DNA from: Marivita sp046592965
GTDB lineage: Bacteria; Pseudomonadota; Alphaproteobacteria; Rhodobacterales; Rhodobacteraceae
NCBI RefSeq assembly: GCF_046592965.1
Contig: NZ_JBISBV010000001.1
Location: forward strand, 682,001-746,000
DNA length: 64,000 nucleotides
Direction of reading: 5' to 3'
In this document: positions 52,302-60,716 of the stretch, in pieces
Numbering within the stretch: the stretch's first letter is position 1
Layout: the number at the start of each line of letters is the position of its first letter
Notes under the pieces: generated by a model
Told to the model about the DNA's origin: nothing
The model's database searches: none
What the model saw: only the letters and a program-made list of their open reading frames with translations
Made by a program: the position numbers and the translations under genes

Positions 52302-52895
52302 CTAGCCAAATCGCTCATCAGCATTCACAGCGGCGCGCCAATGCCGGCGACACAGGCTCACATAGGTCTCGTTGCCACCGATCTGGACCTGTGCGCCCTC
52401 GGTCAGCACGGTGCCGTCATCGTCCTGTCGGACCACCATCGTGGCCTTTCGCCCGCAATGGCAGATCGTGCGCACCTCTCGCAACGTGTCAGCCAGCGCC
52501 AGCAGGGTGGCAGAGCCCGGAAACAACTGTCCCTGAAAGTCCACGCGCAAGCCATAGGCCATGACCGGCACGCCAAGATCATCAGCCACCCGCGCCAGTT
52601 GCCACACTTGATCGGGCGTCAGGAACTGGGCTTCGTCGATGAAGATGCAGGCGAATTTGTCTTGCGCCAGAAGTGTCTTGATCCGTGCGAAGAGGTCGTC
52701 ATTTGGCGAAAACGTATCCGCTTCGCGTGCAAATCCGATCCGCGATCCGATCTGCCCCTTGCCGGCACGATCGTCAAACGCCGCAGTCATGCGATAGACT
52801 GACATTCCCCGCTCTTCATAGTTATGCGCGGCCTGCAACAGCAAGGTGGATTTGCCCGCATTCATCGTCGAGTAATGAAAATACAATTTTGCCAT
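52302..52895 (-). CDS. tdk: thymidine kinase
   Basis: Phosphorylates deoxythymidine in the salvage pathway. It is 197 aa (type II TK). P-loop STMNAGKSTLLLQ, DEAQFL in FIDEAQFLTPDQV, the lasso region MAYGLRVDFQGQLF and the Cys pattern CHCGRKA plus LCRRHW for structural zinc are visible. The ATG at 52895 (MAKLYFHYS) is the natural start; the 42-residue extension upstream is not family-like. Confidence 0.95.
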   Translation of the reverse strand: MAKLYFHYSTMNAGKSTLLLQAAHNYEERGMSVYRMTAAFDDRAGKGQIGSRIGFAREADTFSPNDDLFARIKTLLAQDKFACIFIDEAQFLTPDQVWQLARVADDLGVPVMAYGLRVDFQGQLFPGSATLLALADTLREVRTICHCGRKATMVVRQDDDGTVLTEGAQVQIGGNETYVSLCRRHWRAAVNADERFG

Positions 52896-53076
52896 GACGG
52901 CGGTGTGCCGCAAGCGGCGTTGCCTCGCAAGACCGGTTGCCGCTCTACCGATGCGTTTGTGCCCTGTGTCGCGGACAAGTCGCCTCTGGCGCCTTGGGAT
53001 GCTTGCATTAAACTTGGACAAAGGGAAAATCGGAAAGGCCCGATCGCCAGAATCCGGCGCAGCAGAGGTAAGACAA

Positions 53077-53145
53077 ATGCCGACATCTGTCCGGTATCAG
53101 ACATATATTCCAAAACCCCGGTCAGGCGCTGATGCAACGGTTTGA
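53077..53145 (+). CDS. possible 22-codon leader ORF overlapping the IMPACT-domain gene
   Basis: Starts at an ATG with AGAGG 8 bases upstream, a better ribosome site than that of the gene it leads into. It ends 14 bases inside the following gene. Product: MPTSVRYQTYIPKPRS then GADATV. It may couple translation to the downstream gene, or it may be chance. No family is recognisable. Confidence 0.3.
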   Translation: MPTSVRYQTYIPKPRSGADATV

Positions 53146-53482
53146 AGGCGTCATCTCCGATCGCGGCTCGAAATACGCGGTCAGCGGTGGCCCCGCCAGC
53201 GGCCGCGAGGCCGCGCTTGAATTCCTCAAAACGCTCAAGCGTACCAAGAAATATGCCAAGGCGACGCACAACACCTGGGCCGTGATCTTTTCCGACGGCA
53301 CACCGCTCAAGAACGATGACGGCGAAGGCGGGGCAGGGCAGTTGATCCTGCAAATGCTTGAGCGCGAGGGACTTACCGATCACATCGTCGTCGTCACCCG
53401 CTGGTATGGCGGCAAACATCTGGGCGGCGACCGGTTTCGCCACGTGCAGGATTGCGTGCGACACTATCTCGACAATGCCTGA
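53132..53482 (+). CDS. IMPACT/UPF0029 N-terminal domain protein (short form)
   Basis: A 116-residue protein with the YigZ/IMPACT domain: VISDRGSKYAVSGGPASGREAALEFL, then THNTWAVIFSDGTPLKNDDGEGGAGQLIL, then HIVVVTRWYGGKHLGGDRFRHV. YigZ-type proteins are about 200 aa with a second C-terminal domain that is absent here, so this is the short version. The domain binds GCN1 in eukaryotes; the bacterial role is unclear. It is followed by dgkA. Confidence 0.8.
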   Translation: MQRFEGVISDRGSKYAVSGGPASGREAALEFLKTLKRTKKYAKATHNTWAVIFSDGTPLKNDDGEGGAGQLILQMLEREGLTDHIVVVTRWYGGKHLGGDRFRHVQDCVRHYLDNA

Positions 53483-53510
53483 AGTTAGGGCACTTCATAA
53501 GGACCACGAC

Positions 53511-53861
53511 ATGATCGTCTTTTTTACCCGTCTGAAAGCGCGCACCATCTGGTCGTGGGACGGCTGCGTCGAAACATGGCGCACCGAATACAGCTTTCGC
53601 TCATGGGTTTGGGCCAACCTCGTCTCTGCCGCGCTGGCGCTGGTCCTGCCGCTCGCCCCGGTCGAGCGTGCGCTGATCCTCGTTCTGGGTCTTCTGGTGC
53701 TGGCGGCTGAACTGTTCAACACGGCAATCGAGAACGCTGTCGATCATAGCTCGACCGAAATCCATCCGCTCGCCAAACGCGCCAAGGACGCGGGCAGCGC
53801 CGGTGTCGCGGTCGCGGCGTTTGCGGCGGGCGTGGCGTGGCTGGTGATCCTGATCGGCTGA
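53511..53861 (+). CDS. dgkA: diacylglycerol kinase
   Basis: Small trimeric membrane kinase that recycles diacylglycerol to phosphatidate. It is 116 aa with three membrane helices. The active-site region AAELFNTAIENAVDHSS carries the essential Glu and Asn, and the N-terminus has the Arg/Trp-rich surface helix. AAGGACC precedes the ATG at 53511 by 7 bases; an in-frame ATG at 53475 overlapping the preceding gene is an alternative. Together with pcs and lgt it belongs to lipid metabolism. Confidence 0.93.
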   Translation: MIVFFTRLKARTIWSWDGCVETWRTEYSFRSWVWANLVSAALALVLPLAPVERALILVLGLLVLAAELFNTAIENAVDHSSTEIHPLAKRAKDAGSAGVAVAAFAAGVAWLVILIG

Positions 53862-53867
53862 TCGCGC

Positions 53868-54809
53868 TCAGAACAATTTGAACTTGCGAAAGATCACGAA
53901 TTCCAGCCCGACCACGGCCAGCATGAGCGCACAGACGATCCAGAACCCGTAATCGCTTTGCGCCAATGGCACGCCCCCGACATTCACTCCCAGCAACCCG
54001 GTCAAAAAACTGATCGGCAGGAAAAAGGCCGCCACGACAGTCAACACCAGCATTTGCTGGTTCATCGCCTCGGCACGTACGTCCAGCATGTGATCCTGCA
54101 CCACCTGACAGCGTTCGCGGATCATATCCAGTTCCTCGCACAGCCGCGACAACCGGTCGACCGCCTCGCGCAGATGCGCCTTGGCAATATCCGTGATCCA
54201 GACGAAAGCCTCGACCTCAAGTGTTGTCAGCGCGTCGCGTTGCGGAAACAGATAACGCCGCAGCGCAATCGCCACCTGGCGCGTGTCCGAAATCGCGGCG
54301 CGGGTTTCTGCGATATCGCAATCCTGCAAGCCGTCTTCGATCCCGTCCAGCGCCTCGTTCAAATCGGCGACCACCGGGTCCGCGCGATCAATCAGCCGCA
54401 GCGCAATCGCCGCCAACATCGCACCGCTCGTGGCAGGAGCGCGGTCATGCATGACCATCGCACGAATATCGTCAAGCGCACCAAGGGGCCGGATTCCGAC
54501 GCTGACGATCTGATTTGCCTCGATCCAGATCCGCAGCGAGATCATATCCTCGGGATCGGCCCCCTCGATCAGGTTCACGCCCCTCAGGATCACCACGGCG
54601 CCGTCGCCATGTGGCGTGCAACGCGGGCGCGTTTCGGCGGCCGAAAGTGCGGCGCGCACCACCGGATCAAGCGGCAGTTCGCCCAGTGTTTCGGCGACAA
54701 ACCCCAGATCGCCCTGCACATGGGTCCAACGGTACGCCCCGTTCCCTTCAACCAGCGCACGGCCTGTGTCGGAAATCGCATAGCTGAAACTGTGGTTTTC
54801 CGGCTTCAT
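53868..54809 (-). CDS. zinc transporter ZntB-like (CorA family)
   Basis: A 313-residue CorA-superfamily protein: large cytoplasmic alpha/beta and coiled-coil N-terminus, then two C-terminal helices joined by the signature loop. The motif reads GLLGVNVGG, i.e. GVN rather than GMN, matching ZntB-type proteins. Its direction of zinc transport is debated; related proteins carry other divalent ions. The start overlaps the rimO stop by 4 bases. A TPR/lysine tail FRKFKLF closes the gene. Confidence 0.9.
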   Translation of the reverse strand: MKPENHSFSYAISDTGRALVEGNGAYRWTHVQGDLGFVAETLGELPLDPVVRAALSAAETRPRCTPHGDGAVVILRGVNLIEGADPEDMISLRIWIEANQIVSVGIRPLGALDDIRAMVMHDRAPATSGAMLAAIALRLIDRADPVVADLNEALDGIEDGLQDCDIAETRAAISDTRQVAIALRRYLFPQRDALTTLEVEAFVWITDIAKAHLREAVDRLSRLCEELDMIRERCQVVQDHMLDVRAEAMNQQMLVLTVVAAFFLPISFLTGLLGVNVGGVPLAQSDYGFWIVCALMLAVVGLEFVIFRKFKLF

Positions 54810-56176
54810 GCCTTTGCCAATCGCCCCCAGAGATCGTATTCGCCCGCCTCGTCCACGTCGACAGATACAATCTCGCCGACCTGTAGCGCGCTCGTGCCTT
54901 CGTCGATGAAGAGGTTGCCGTCGATTTCCGGCGCATCCGCTTTGGTGCGGCAGGTGGCGATCCCGTCGGTGTCGATATCGTCGATGATCACCTCCATCCG
55001 GCTGCCCACCTTGGCCGCCAGCTTCGCTTCGGAAATTGCCTGCGCGTGCTCCATGAAGCGGTTCCACCGGTCTTGCTTTTCGTCCTCCGGCACATGGTCC
55101 GGCAACGCATTCGACCGGGCACCGGCGACGTTTTCGTACTGAAAGCACCCAACCCGATCGAGCTGCGCCTCATCCAGCCAGTCCAGCAACGTCTGGAACT
55201 CCGCTTCCGTCTCGCCCGGATAACCGACGATGAATGTCGATCGCAACGTGATGTCGGGGCACACATCGCGCCATGCCGCAATCTCGTCGAGTGTGCGCGC
55301 CGCTGCCGCGGGCCGCGCCATGCGGCGCAACACATCGGGATGGGCGTGTTGGAACGGAATGTCGAGATAAGGCAGCACCAGCCCTTCGGCCATCAGCGGC
55401 ACCAGCTCGCGCACGTGCGGATAGGGATACACGTAGTGCATCCGTACCCACGCCCCCAACGCCCCAAGATCGCGCGCCAGGGACAGGATCGGAAACTTCT
55501 CGTCCCGGTCCTTCCAGTCGGTGCCATAGGCCGAGGTGTCCTGCGAAATCACCAACAACTCCCGCACGCCGTTCTCCACCAGCTTTTCCGCTTCTCGCAA
55601 CACGGCGCGGGCGGGGCGTGACGTCAGCAATCCGCGCATGTCGGGGATGATGCAGAACTTGCACTTGTGATTGCAGCCCTCGGAAATCTTGAGATACGAA
55701 TAGTGCCGCGGCGTCAGGCTGACGCCGGACGCGGGCAGCAGATCGACAAACGGATCGGGCGACGGCGGCACGGCCTTGTGCACCGCGTCGAGAACCTGTT
55801 CGTATTGATGCGGTCCGGTCACGGCAAGAACCTTGGGATGTGCTCCGGTGATGTAGTCAGGCTCTGCGCCCAAACAGCCGGTCACGATCACCTTTCCATT
55901 CTCGCTCAGCGCTTCTCCGATTGCATCGAGACTTTCCGCCTTGGCGCTGTCAAGAAATCCGCAGGTGTTCACGATCACCGCGTCCGCGCCGGAATAATCC
56001 GACGAAATCCCGTATCCCTCGGCCCTGAGGCGCGTCAGGATCCGCTCTGAGTCCACCAGTGCCTTGGGACAGCCAAGAGAGACCATTCCGATCAATGGCT
56101 GACCGGCGCGGGGAACATCCGCGATCCGGGCCGCAGGGGCCAGATCGGGGCGCAATGAAGGTGGGTTCTGTGACAT
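54806..56176 (-). CDS. rimO: ribosomal protein S12 methylthiotransferase
   Basis: Radical-SAM enzyme that adds a methylthio group to Asp88 of ribosomal protein S12. It is 456 aa. The N-terminal UPF0004 domain has SLGCPKALVDSERI and CGFLDSAKAESLD cysteines, the radical-SAM cluster is CNHKCKFC in ISEGCNHKCKFCIIPDMRG, and a C-terminal TRAM domain ends LWGRLAKA. The three Cys of the first cluster are in the usual spacing. It is transcribed upstream of zntB-like. Confidence 0.96.
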   Translation of the reverse strand: MSQNPPSLRPDLAPAARIADVPRAGQPLIGMVSLGCPKALVDSERILTRLRAEGYGISSDYSGADAVIVNTCGFLDSAKAESLDAIGEALSENGKVIVTGCLGAEPDYITGAHPKVLAVTGPHQYEQVLDAVHKAVPPSPDPFVDLLPASGVSLTPRHYSYLKISEGCNHKCKFCIIPDMRGLLTSRPARAVLREAEKLVENGVRELLVISQDTSAYGTDWKDRDEKFPILSLARDLGALGAWVRMHYVYPYPHVRELVPLMAEGLVLPYLDIPFQHAHPDVLRRMARPAAAARTLDEIAAWRDVCPDITLRSTFIVGYPGETEAEFQTLLDWLDEAQLDRVGCFQYENVAGARSNALPDHVPEDEKQDRWNRFMEHAQAISEAKLAAKVGSRMEVIIDDIDTDGIATCRTKADAPEIDGNLFIDEGTSALQVGEIVSVDVDEAGEYDLWGRLAKA

Positions 56177-56318
56177 GCGCGGCGTATAAAGTGAAGCGCG
56201 CGATTGGGAAAGAGGGCATCGCCATGCCTTCGCGCGAGCGTTACTCGCGAAACCACGTGCGCCACCGGCGCAAATGCCCTACCGTCACAGCCTCGCACTC
56301 ATCTGATCGGAGCCACCT

Positions 56319-57095
56319 GTGATCCTCGATATCAATGTGCACCTTGCGTATCGTCTTGATGTCCCTCTCGACCTCCTCTTGCAGATCGAGGCGGCGGACC
56401 TTGCCGACCAGCGGCTTGTCTCGGCCAATATCCAGACGTCCGATGTCAGCCACTTCGTGCGCGTCGCCGCCGAAGATGGGCTGGGCGAGCGCATCTGGAT
56501 ACGCGCCGACGGGCTTTTTCGCTGCGATTATACCGCCCGCCTCGACATTGATCGCCCGGTGCTCGACATCGCGCCGCTGTCCGCCGTGCCGCCGCATCTG
56601 TTGCCGGGCGACACGGTGCGCTATCTCATGCCGTCGCGCTACTGCCCCTCGGACGAATTTCAAACCTTCGTTGCCGCCGAATTCGGCCATCTTTCGGGCG
56701 GAGCGCAAATTGCCGCGATGCGCGACTGGATCACCGGCGCGTTCGAATATGTGCCCGGCGCCAGCAATGCCCAGACAACCGCGCTCGACACCTTTGTGCA
56801 GCGTCAGGGCGTCTGCCGTGATTTCGCTCATGTGATGGTCACCCTGGCCCGCGCCGCCACGATCCCGGCGCGCTTTGCCAGCGTCTATGCCCCCGATGTC
56901 ACCCCGCAGGATTTTCACGCCGTCGCCGAGATCTACCTTGAAGGCACGTGGCACCTTGTCGATGCCACGGGCATGGCGCGTGCTGATACGATCGCCCGCA
57001 TCGGTATCGGCCCGGACGCCGCCAACGTGGCGTTCCTCAGCGCGTTCGGCAAGATCATGTTCGAGGCGCAATCCGTGTCGGTCACGCGCGGTTGA
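56319..57095 (+). CDS. transglutaminase-like protease-superfamily protein
   Basis: A 258-residue protein with the transglutaminase-like Cys-His-Asp triad: Cys in QRQGVCRDFAHVMVTLARAA, His in DFHAVAEIYLEGTWHLVD and Asp in LVDATGMA. An N-terminal beta-rich domain covers residues 1-~130. Bacterial members usually act as cysteine proteases/peptidases and often pair with DUF403/DUF404 genes, which are absent here. The start is GTG at 56319. Confidence 0.88.
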   Translation: MILDINVHLAYRLDVPLDLLLQIEAADLADQRLVSANIQTSDVSHFVRVAAEDGLGERIWIRADGLFRCDYTARLDIDRPVLDIAPLSAVPPHLLPGDTVRYLMPSRYCPSDEFQTFVAAEFGHLSGGAQIAAMRDWITGAFEYVPGASNAQTTALDTFVQRQGVCRDFAHVMVTLARAATIPARFASVYAPDVTPQDFHAVAEIYLEGTWHLVDATGMARADTIARIGIGPDAANVAFLSAFGKIMFEAQSVSVTRG

Positions 57096-57118
57096 AGAGC
57101 GATTCCAGATAAACGAAA

Positions 57119-57137
57119 GGGGCGGTGACACCGCCCC
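57119..57137. terminator. hairpin between convergent transglutaminase and gcrA genes
   Basis: GGGGCGG pairs with CCGCCCC around a 5-base loop (extendable to GGGGCGGTG/CACCGCCCC). It lies between two convergent genes, so it probably terminates either. There is no long T run. Confidence 0.6.
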
Positions 57138-57171
57138 TCGAAACTGCGCGAGTTGCAAAAGACGCGGTTGC

Positions 57172-57744
57172 TCACCGCCGCCTGTCGCGCCGCGAACTCA
57201 TCGGTTGAAACGCAACACCCACATGGGCTTCGCAATAGGGCTTGCCCTGCTGGACAGGCAATCCGCAAAACCAGAAATTGGGCGTTGCCGGGTCTCCGAC
57301 GGGCCACTTGCAGGTTCGCTCGGTCAGTTCCATCAGGGTCAGCTTCTTCGCCTTCTTCTCGATCGCGTTGACCTTGGCCAAGGCTTCGGGGCTGATTTCA
57401 TTGGCCGAAGGTTGCGGCGGCAAGGGTTGTCCTGCGGGAATGATCTGCTTGCGCGGGCTTGGCGGTGGGGTCGCCGATTTCGTCTCCATCACCACTTCGG
57501 GAACAGCGGGTTTCGCCGGCGCCGCCTTGGGGGCGGGCTTTGGCTTGGCCTCGGCCTTGGCCGGTTTCGGCTCGGGCTTGGCCGTGCCGGCGGCCCCGGC
57601 ACGGTTCGACAGGCCCAGACGGTGCACCTTGCCGATCACCGCGTTGCGGGTGACGCCGCCCAATTCCTTGGCGATCTGACTGGCAGACTGGCCTTCGCCC
57701 CACATCTTTTTGAGCACTTCAACTCGTTCATCGGTCCAGGACAT
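57172..57744 (-). CDS. gcrA: GcrA cell-cycle regulator
   Basis: Global cell-cycle activator of alphaproteobacteria, which joins RNA polymerase sigma-70 at promoters bearing methylated GANTC sites and counterbalances CtrA. It is 190 aa. The N-terminal DNA-binding domain (MSWTDERVEVLKKMWGEGQSASQIAKELGGVTRNAVIGKVHRLGL) is diagnostic. A Lys/Pro/Ala-rich linker follows, and the C-terminal zinc-like TCKWPVGDP and FCGLPVQQGKPYCEAHV motif closes it. ctrA and ccrM are not in the window. Confidence 0.96.
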   Translation of the reverse strand: MSWTDERVEVLKKMWGEGQSASQIAKELGGVTRNAVIGKVHRLGLSNRAGAAGTAKPEPKPAKAEAKPKPAPKAAPAKPAVPEVVMETKSATPPPSPRKQIIPAGQPLPPQPSANEISPEALAKVNAIEKKAKKLTLMELTERTCKWPVGDPATPNFWFCGLPVQQGKPYCEAHVGVAFQPMSSRRDRRR

Positions 57745-57864
57745 CTGCGCCCTCCATCAAAAAGAGCGGCCCGTTTGCGTTGGCCGCCCATACACTCTAA
57801 GTCGATCCTTATTCTAATCATGCGTGGGCGAGATACAACCCGCGCGAGTCGCAAGAGGCACGCA

Positions 57865-58674
57865 ATGCAGCAAGATGGGCAGATGATCGCACAGGAGCGC
57901 CGGTTCGGACGGGTCAACTGGATGGGTCTTTACACGCTTGCCGAGCGCGAGATCCTGCGCTTCACCAAGGTCTGGACGCAAACGCTGCTCGCGCCATTGG
58001 TGACAGCGGGGCTTTTCGTGGTGATCTTCACCATCGCCATCGGGCCGCGTCGGGGCGATGTCATGGGAGTCGATTTCACCACGTTCATCGCGCCCGGCAT
58101 CCTGATGATGACTGTGATTCAAAACGCTTTTGCCAACACGTCCTCGTCGATTGTCGTCTCCAAGGTGCAGGGCAATATCGTCGACACGCTGATGCCGCCG
58201 CTGTCGGCCAGCGAACTGGTCCTGGGCTACCTTGCCGGCGGTATCGCCCGTGGACTCGTGGTGGCGGTGGCCATTGCCCTGGCCGTTTGGCTGTTCCTTG
58301 GCATCGTGCCGCAGCATCCGTTCGTGGCCCTGTTTTTCGTCATTATCGGTGCGGCATTGATGTCTGCGGTCGGAATGGTTGCGGGCATTTATGCCGACAA
58401 GTTCGATCAAATGGCCGCGATCACCAATTTCATCGTGACCCCGTTGGCGTTTCTGTCGGGCACCTTCTATTCGGTCGATGCGCTGCCACCACTGCTCAAC
58501 CAGATCACCCACGCCAACCCGATTTTCTATCTGATCGACGGTGTCCGTTGGGGCTTGATCGGCGTCTCCGACAGCAGCCCGGTCTTGGGCGCCGTCGTGT
58601 CTGTTGTGGCGACGTTGTTGGTCTGCGTTCTGGCGTGGTGGTTCTTTCGCACGGGATATCGGCTAAAGGCCTGA
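57865..58674 (+). CDS. ABC-2-type transporter permease
   Basis: A 269-residue integral membrane protein with six hydrophobic segments: LAPLVTAGLFVVIFTIAIG, FIAPGILMMTVIQNAF, GIARGLVVAVAIALAVWLF, VALFFVIIGAALMSAVGMV, and two at the C-terminus. The NFIVTPLAFLSGTFYSVDALPPLL signature is typical of ABC-2 permeases (e.g. for drug or polysaccharide export). No ATP-binding partner is in the window. The ATG at 57865 has AGAGG 6 bases upstream; the longer in-frame reading is not protein-like. Confidence 0.9.
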   Translation: MQQDGQMIAQERRFGRVNWMGLYTLAEREILRFTKVWTQTLLAPLVTAGLFVVIFTIAIGPRRGDVMGVDFTTFIAPGILMMTVIQNAFANTSSSIVVSKVQGNIVDTLMPPLSASELVLGYLAGGIARGLVVAVAIALAVWLFLGIVPQHPFVALFFVIIGAALMSAVGMVAGIYADKFDQMAAITNFIVTPLAFLSGTFYSVDALPPLLNQITHANPIFYLIDGVRWGLIGVSDSSPVLGAVVSVVATLLVCVLAWWFFRTGYRLKA

Positions 58675-58684
58675 ATGGGCAGCG

Positions 58685-59380
58685 TCACGCGCCTCGCTCG
58701 GGAACCAGTTGCTGCACCACTCCGACGGCGATCAGGTAGACCGAGGTTGCGACAAGGCCCCAATGGGCCCAGCTTTCGGGGTGGAAATCAACCCACGCGG
58801 CCCAGCCCGCAAAGAACGTCCACGCCAGCGCAACGGGCAGCGACACCGAACGCCAGCGTTCAGTCCGCACCGGATGAATAAACTTGAGCGGCAAGAACAT
58901 CGCGACCGCAAGTATGGCGACCAGCGACAGCGACACCCAGAAATTCGGCTCGATTGCGAACAACACCAGCACCAGCATGTTCCACGCCCCCGGAAACCCG
59001 TGGAATGAATTGTCGGATGTCTTCATCCGGCTGTCTGCGAAATACATTGCCGAAGCGAAGGTGATGATGATGATCGCGAACCACCCTGTCCAACCCGGCA
59101 AGAGGCCAGATTGGAACAGGGCGAATGCCGGGATGAACACATATGTCAGGTAGTCGATGATCATATCAAGCAGCACGCCGTCAAAGCGCGGTGCCTTGGT
59201 TTTGACGTCATACTTGCGCGCCAGCGGGCCATCCACGCCATCGACGGCAAAAGCGACCACCAGCCAAAGAAACATGATCGACCACTCTTCCTGAGCGGCG
59301 GCGAGCAGGGCCAACATGGCAAACACCGCCCCGGTGGCGGTGAACAAATGGACGAGCAGGGCGCGGGATTGATCGGTCAT
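58685..59380 (-). CDS. pcs: phosphatidylcholine synthase (CDP-alcohol phosphotransferase family)
   Basis: Makes phosphatidylcholine directly from choline and CDP-diacylglycerol, a route typical of alphaproteobacteria. It is 231 aa with about seven membrane segments. The CDP-alcohol motif is DGVDGPLARKYD followed by RFDGVLLDMIID (Asp ligands spaced as expected). Pcs-like segments such as SDNSFHGFPGAWN, seen in Sinorhizobium Pcs, support the assignment over other CDP-alcohol transferases. The ATG at 59380 is chosen. Confidence 0.85.
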   Translation of the reverse strand: MTDQSRALLVHLFTATGAVFAMLALLAAAQEEWSIMFLWLVVAFAVDGVDGPLARKYDVKTKAPRFDGVLLDMIIDYLTYVFIPAFALFQSGLLPGWTGWFAIIIITFASAMYFADSRMKTSDNSFHGFPGAWNMLVLVLFAIEPNFWVSLSLVAILAVAMFLPLKFIHPVRTERWRSVSLPVALAWTFFAGWAAWVDFHPESWAHWGLVATSVYLIAVGVVQQLVPERGA

Positions 59381-59462
59381 GCGTTTTATCTGACGGAATT
59401 CGTGGCCAAGGTGAAGCCCCCGCGCACGGCTCGACGACGCTCTTTTGCACCCAAGCAACAGA

Positions 59463-60716
59463 TCAGGCGGTTAGCTGATGCCCATCGGTCCCGGTGATCA
59501 CCGCCGTGACGATCTTGCCCACGGCCTGAGGCGCGGCAAAGCGCACTTCGCTGAACTGCTCGGTGCGGCCCATGTCGGGCGCTTCGGTCAGAATGCGGTG
59601 CGTGCGACCCTGTTGCTGGCTCAAATGGCGGCTGATCGCATCGGCACCCGCCGAACGCAGCCGCGCTGCGCGGTCCTTGATCGCCCGCCCATCAACCTGC
59701 GGCATGCGCGCGGCTGGCGTACCGTGACGCGGCGAGTAGGGAAAGACGTGCAACCAGGTCAGGTGGCAGTCTTCCACCAGTTTCAGGGAGTTGTCGAAAT
59801 GCGCCTCTGTCTCGGTCGGAAAACCGGCGATAATATCGGCGCCAAAGGTCATGTCCGGGCGCAGGCGTCGGGCATCCTCGGCAAAGCGGATCGCATCGTC
59901 GCGCAGGTGCCGACGCTTCATGCGCTTCAGGATCAGATCATCGCCGTGTTGCAGGCTCAGATGCAGATGCGGCATCAGGCGCGACTCGGAGGCAATCGCG
60001 TGCATGAGATTTTCGTCCACCTCAATGCTGTCGATCGAACTGATCCGCAAACGCGGCAGGTCTGGCACCAGCTTGAGAATGCGCATCACCAGATCGCCGA
60101 GCTTGGGCTGCGCAGGCAAATCCGCGCCCCAGCTCGTCAGGTCTACACCTGTCAGCACCACTTCGTTAAAGCCTGTATCGACCAGCCGTTTGATCTGATC
60201 GACGATCACCCCTGCGGGCACAGAGCGCGAATTGCCGCGACCGTAGGGAATGATGCAGAATGTACAGCGGTGATCGCAGCCGTTTTGCACCTGCACATAT
60301 GCGCGGCTGCGGGTGCCGAATCCGTCAATCAGATGCTGCGCGGTCTCGGTGACGGACATGATGTCGTTGACTTGCAGCGCTTCGGTCTGGCCGATGAAAT
60401 CGGCCGCCAGCCCCTGCCATGTCTCCGGCGACATCTTTTCGATATTGCCGATCACCGCATCCACTTCGGACATTTTCGAAAACGTCTCGGGCTCGGTCTG
60501 CGCGGCGCAGCCGGTTACAATGAGCCGGGAATCGGGATTGTCACGGCGCAGCTTGCGGATCTCCTGGCGTGCCTTGCGCACCGCCTCGGACGTCACGGCG
60601 CAGGTGTTCACGACCACGGCGTTCTCCAACCCGGCCTGTGCGGCCAGGTCTTTCATCGCCTCGGTCTCGTAAGCGTTCAGCCGACAGCCGAGCGTGGTGA
60701 ACTTCGGCGCGCTCAC
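59463..60716 (-). CDS. mtaB: tRNA threonylcarbamoyladenosine methylthiotransferase MtaB
   Basis: Radical-SAM enzyme that forms ms2t6A37 in tRNAs reading ANN codons. It is 417 aa. The N-terminal domain has TTLGCRLNAYETEAM and NTCAVTSEA, the radical-SAM cluster is CDHRCTFC (QNGCDHRCTFCIIPYGRG), and a short C-terminal TRAM-like tail follows. Its start GTG overlaps the dapF stop (GTGA). Its companion RimO in this same window has a different target. Confidence 0.95.
   Translation of the reverse strand: MSAPKFTTLGCRLNAYETEAMKDLAAQAGLENAVVVNTCAVTSEAVRKARQEIRKLRRDNPDSRLIVTGCAAQTEPETFSKMSEVDAVIGNIEKMSPETWQGLAADFIGQTEALQVNDIMSVTETAQHLIDGFGTRSRAYVQVQNGCDHRCTFCIIPYGRGNSRSVPAGVIVDQIKRLVDTGFNEVVLTGVDLTSWGADLPAQPKLGDLVMRILKLVPDLPRLRISSIDSIEVDENLMHAIASESRLMPHLHLSLQHGDDLILKRMKRRHLRDDAIRFAEDARRLRPDMTFGADIIAGFPTETEAHFDNSLKLVEDCHLTWLHVFPYSPRHGTPAARMPQVDGRAIKDRAARLRSAGADAISRHLSQQQGRTHRILTEAPDMGRTEQFSEVRFAAPQAVGKIVTAVITGTDGHQLTA

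Noticed and set aside
56875..57864. 330-residue N-terminal extension of the ABC permease
   Set aside because: It overlaps the transglutaminase and gcrA genes and is low-complexity Arg/Pro/Ser, while the ATG at 57865 has a good ribosome site.
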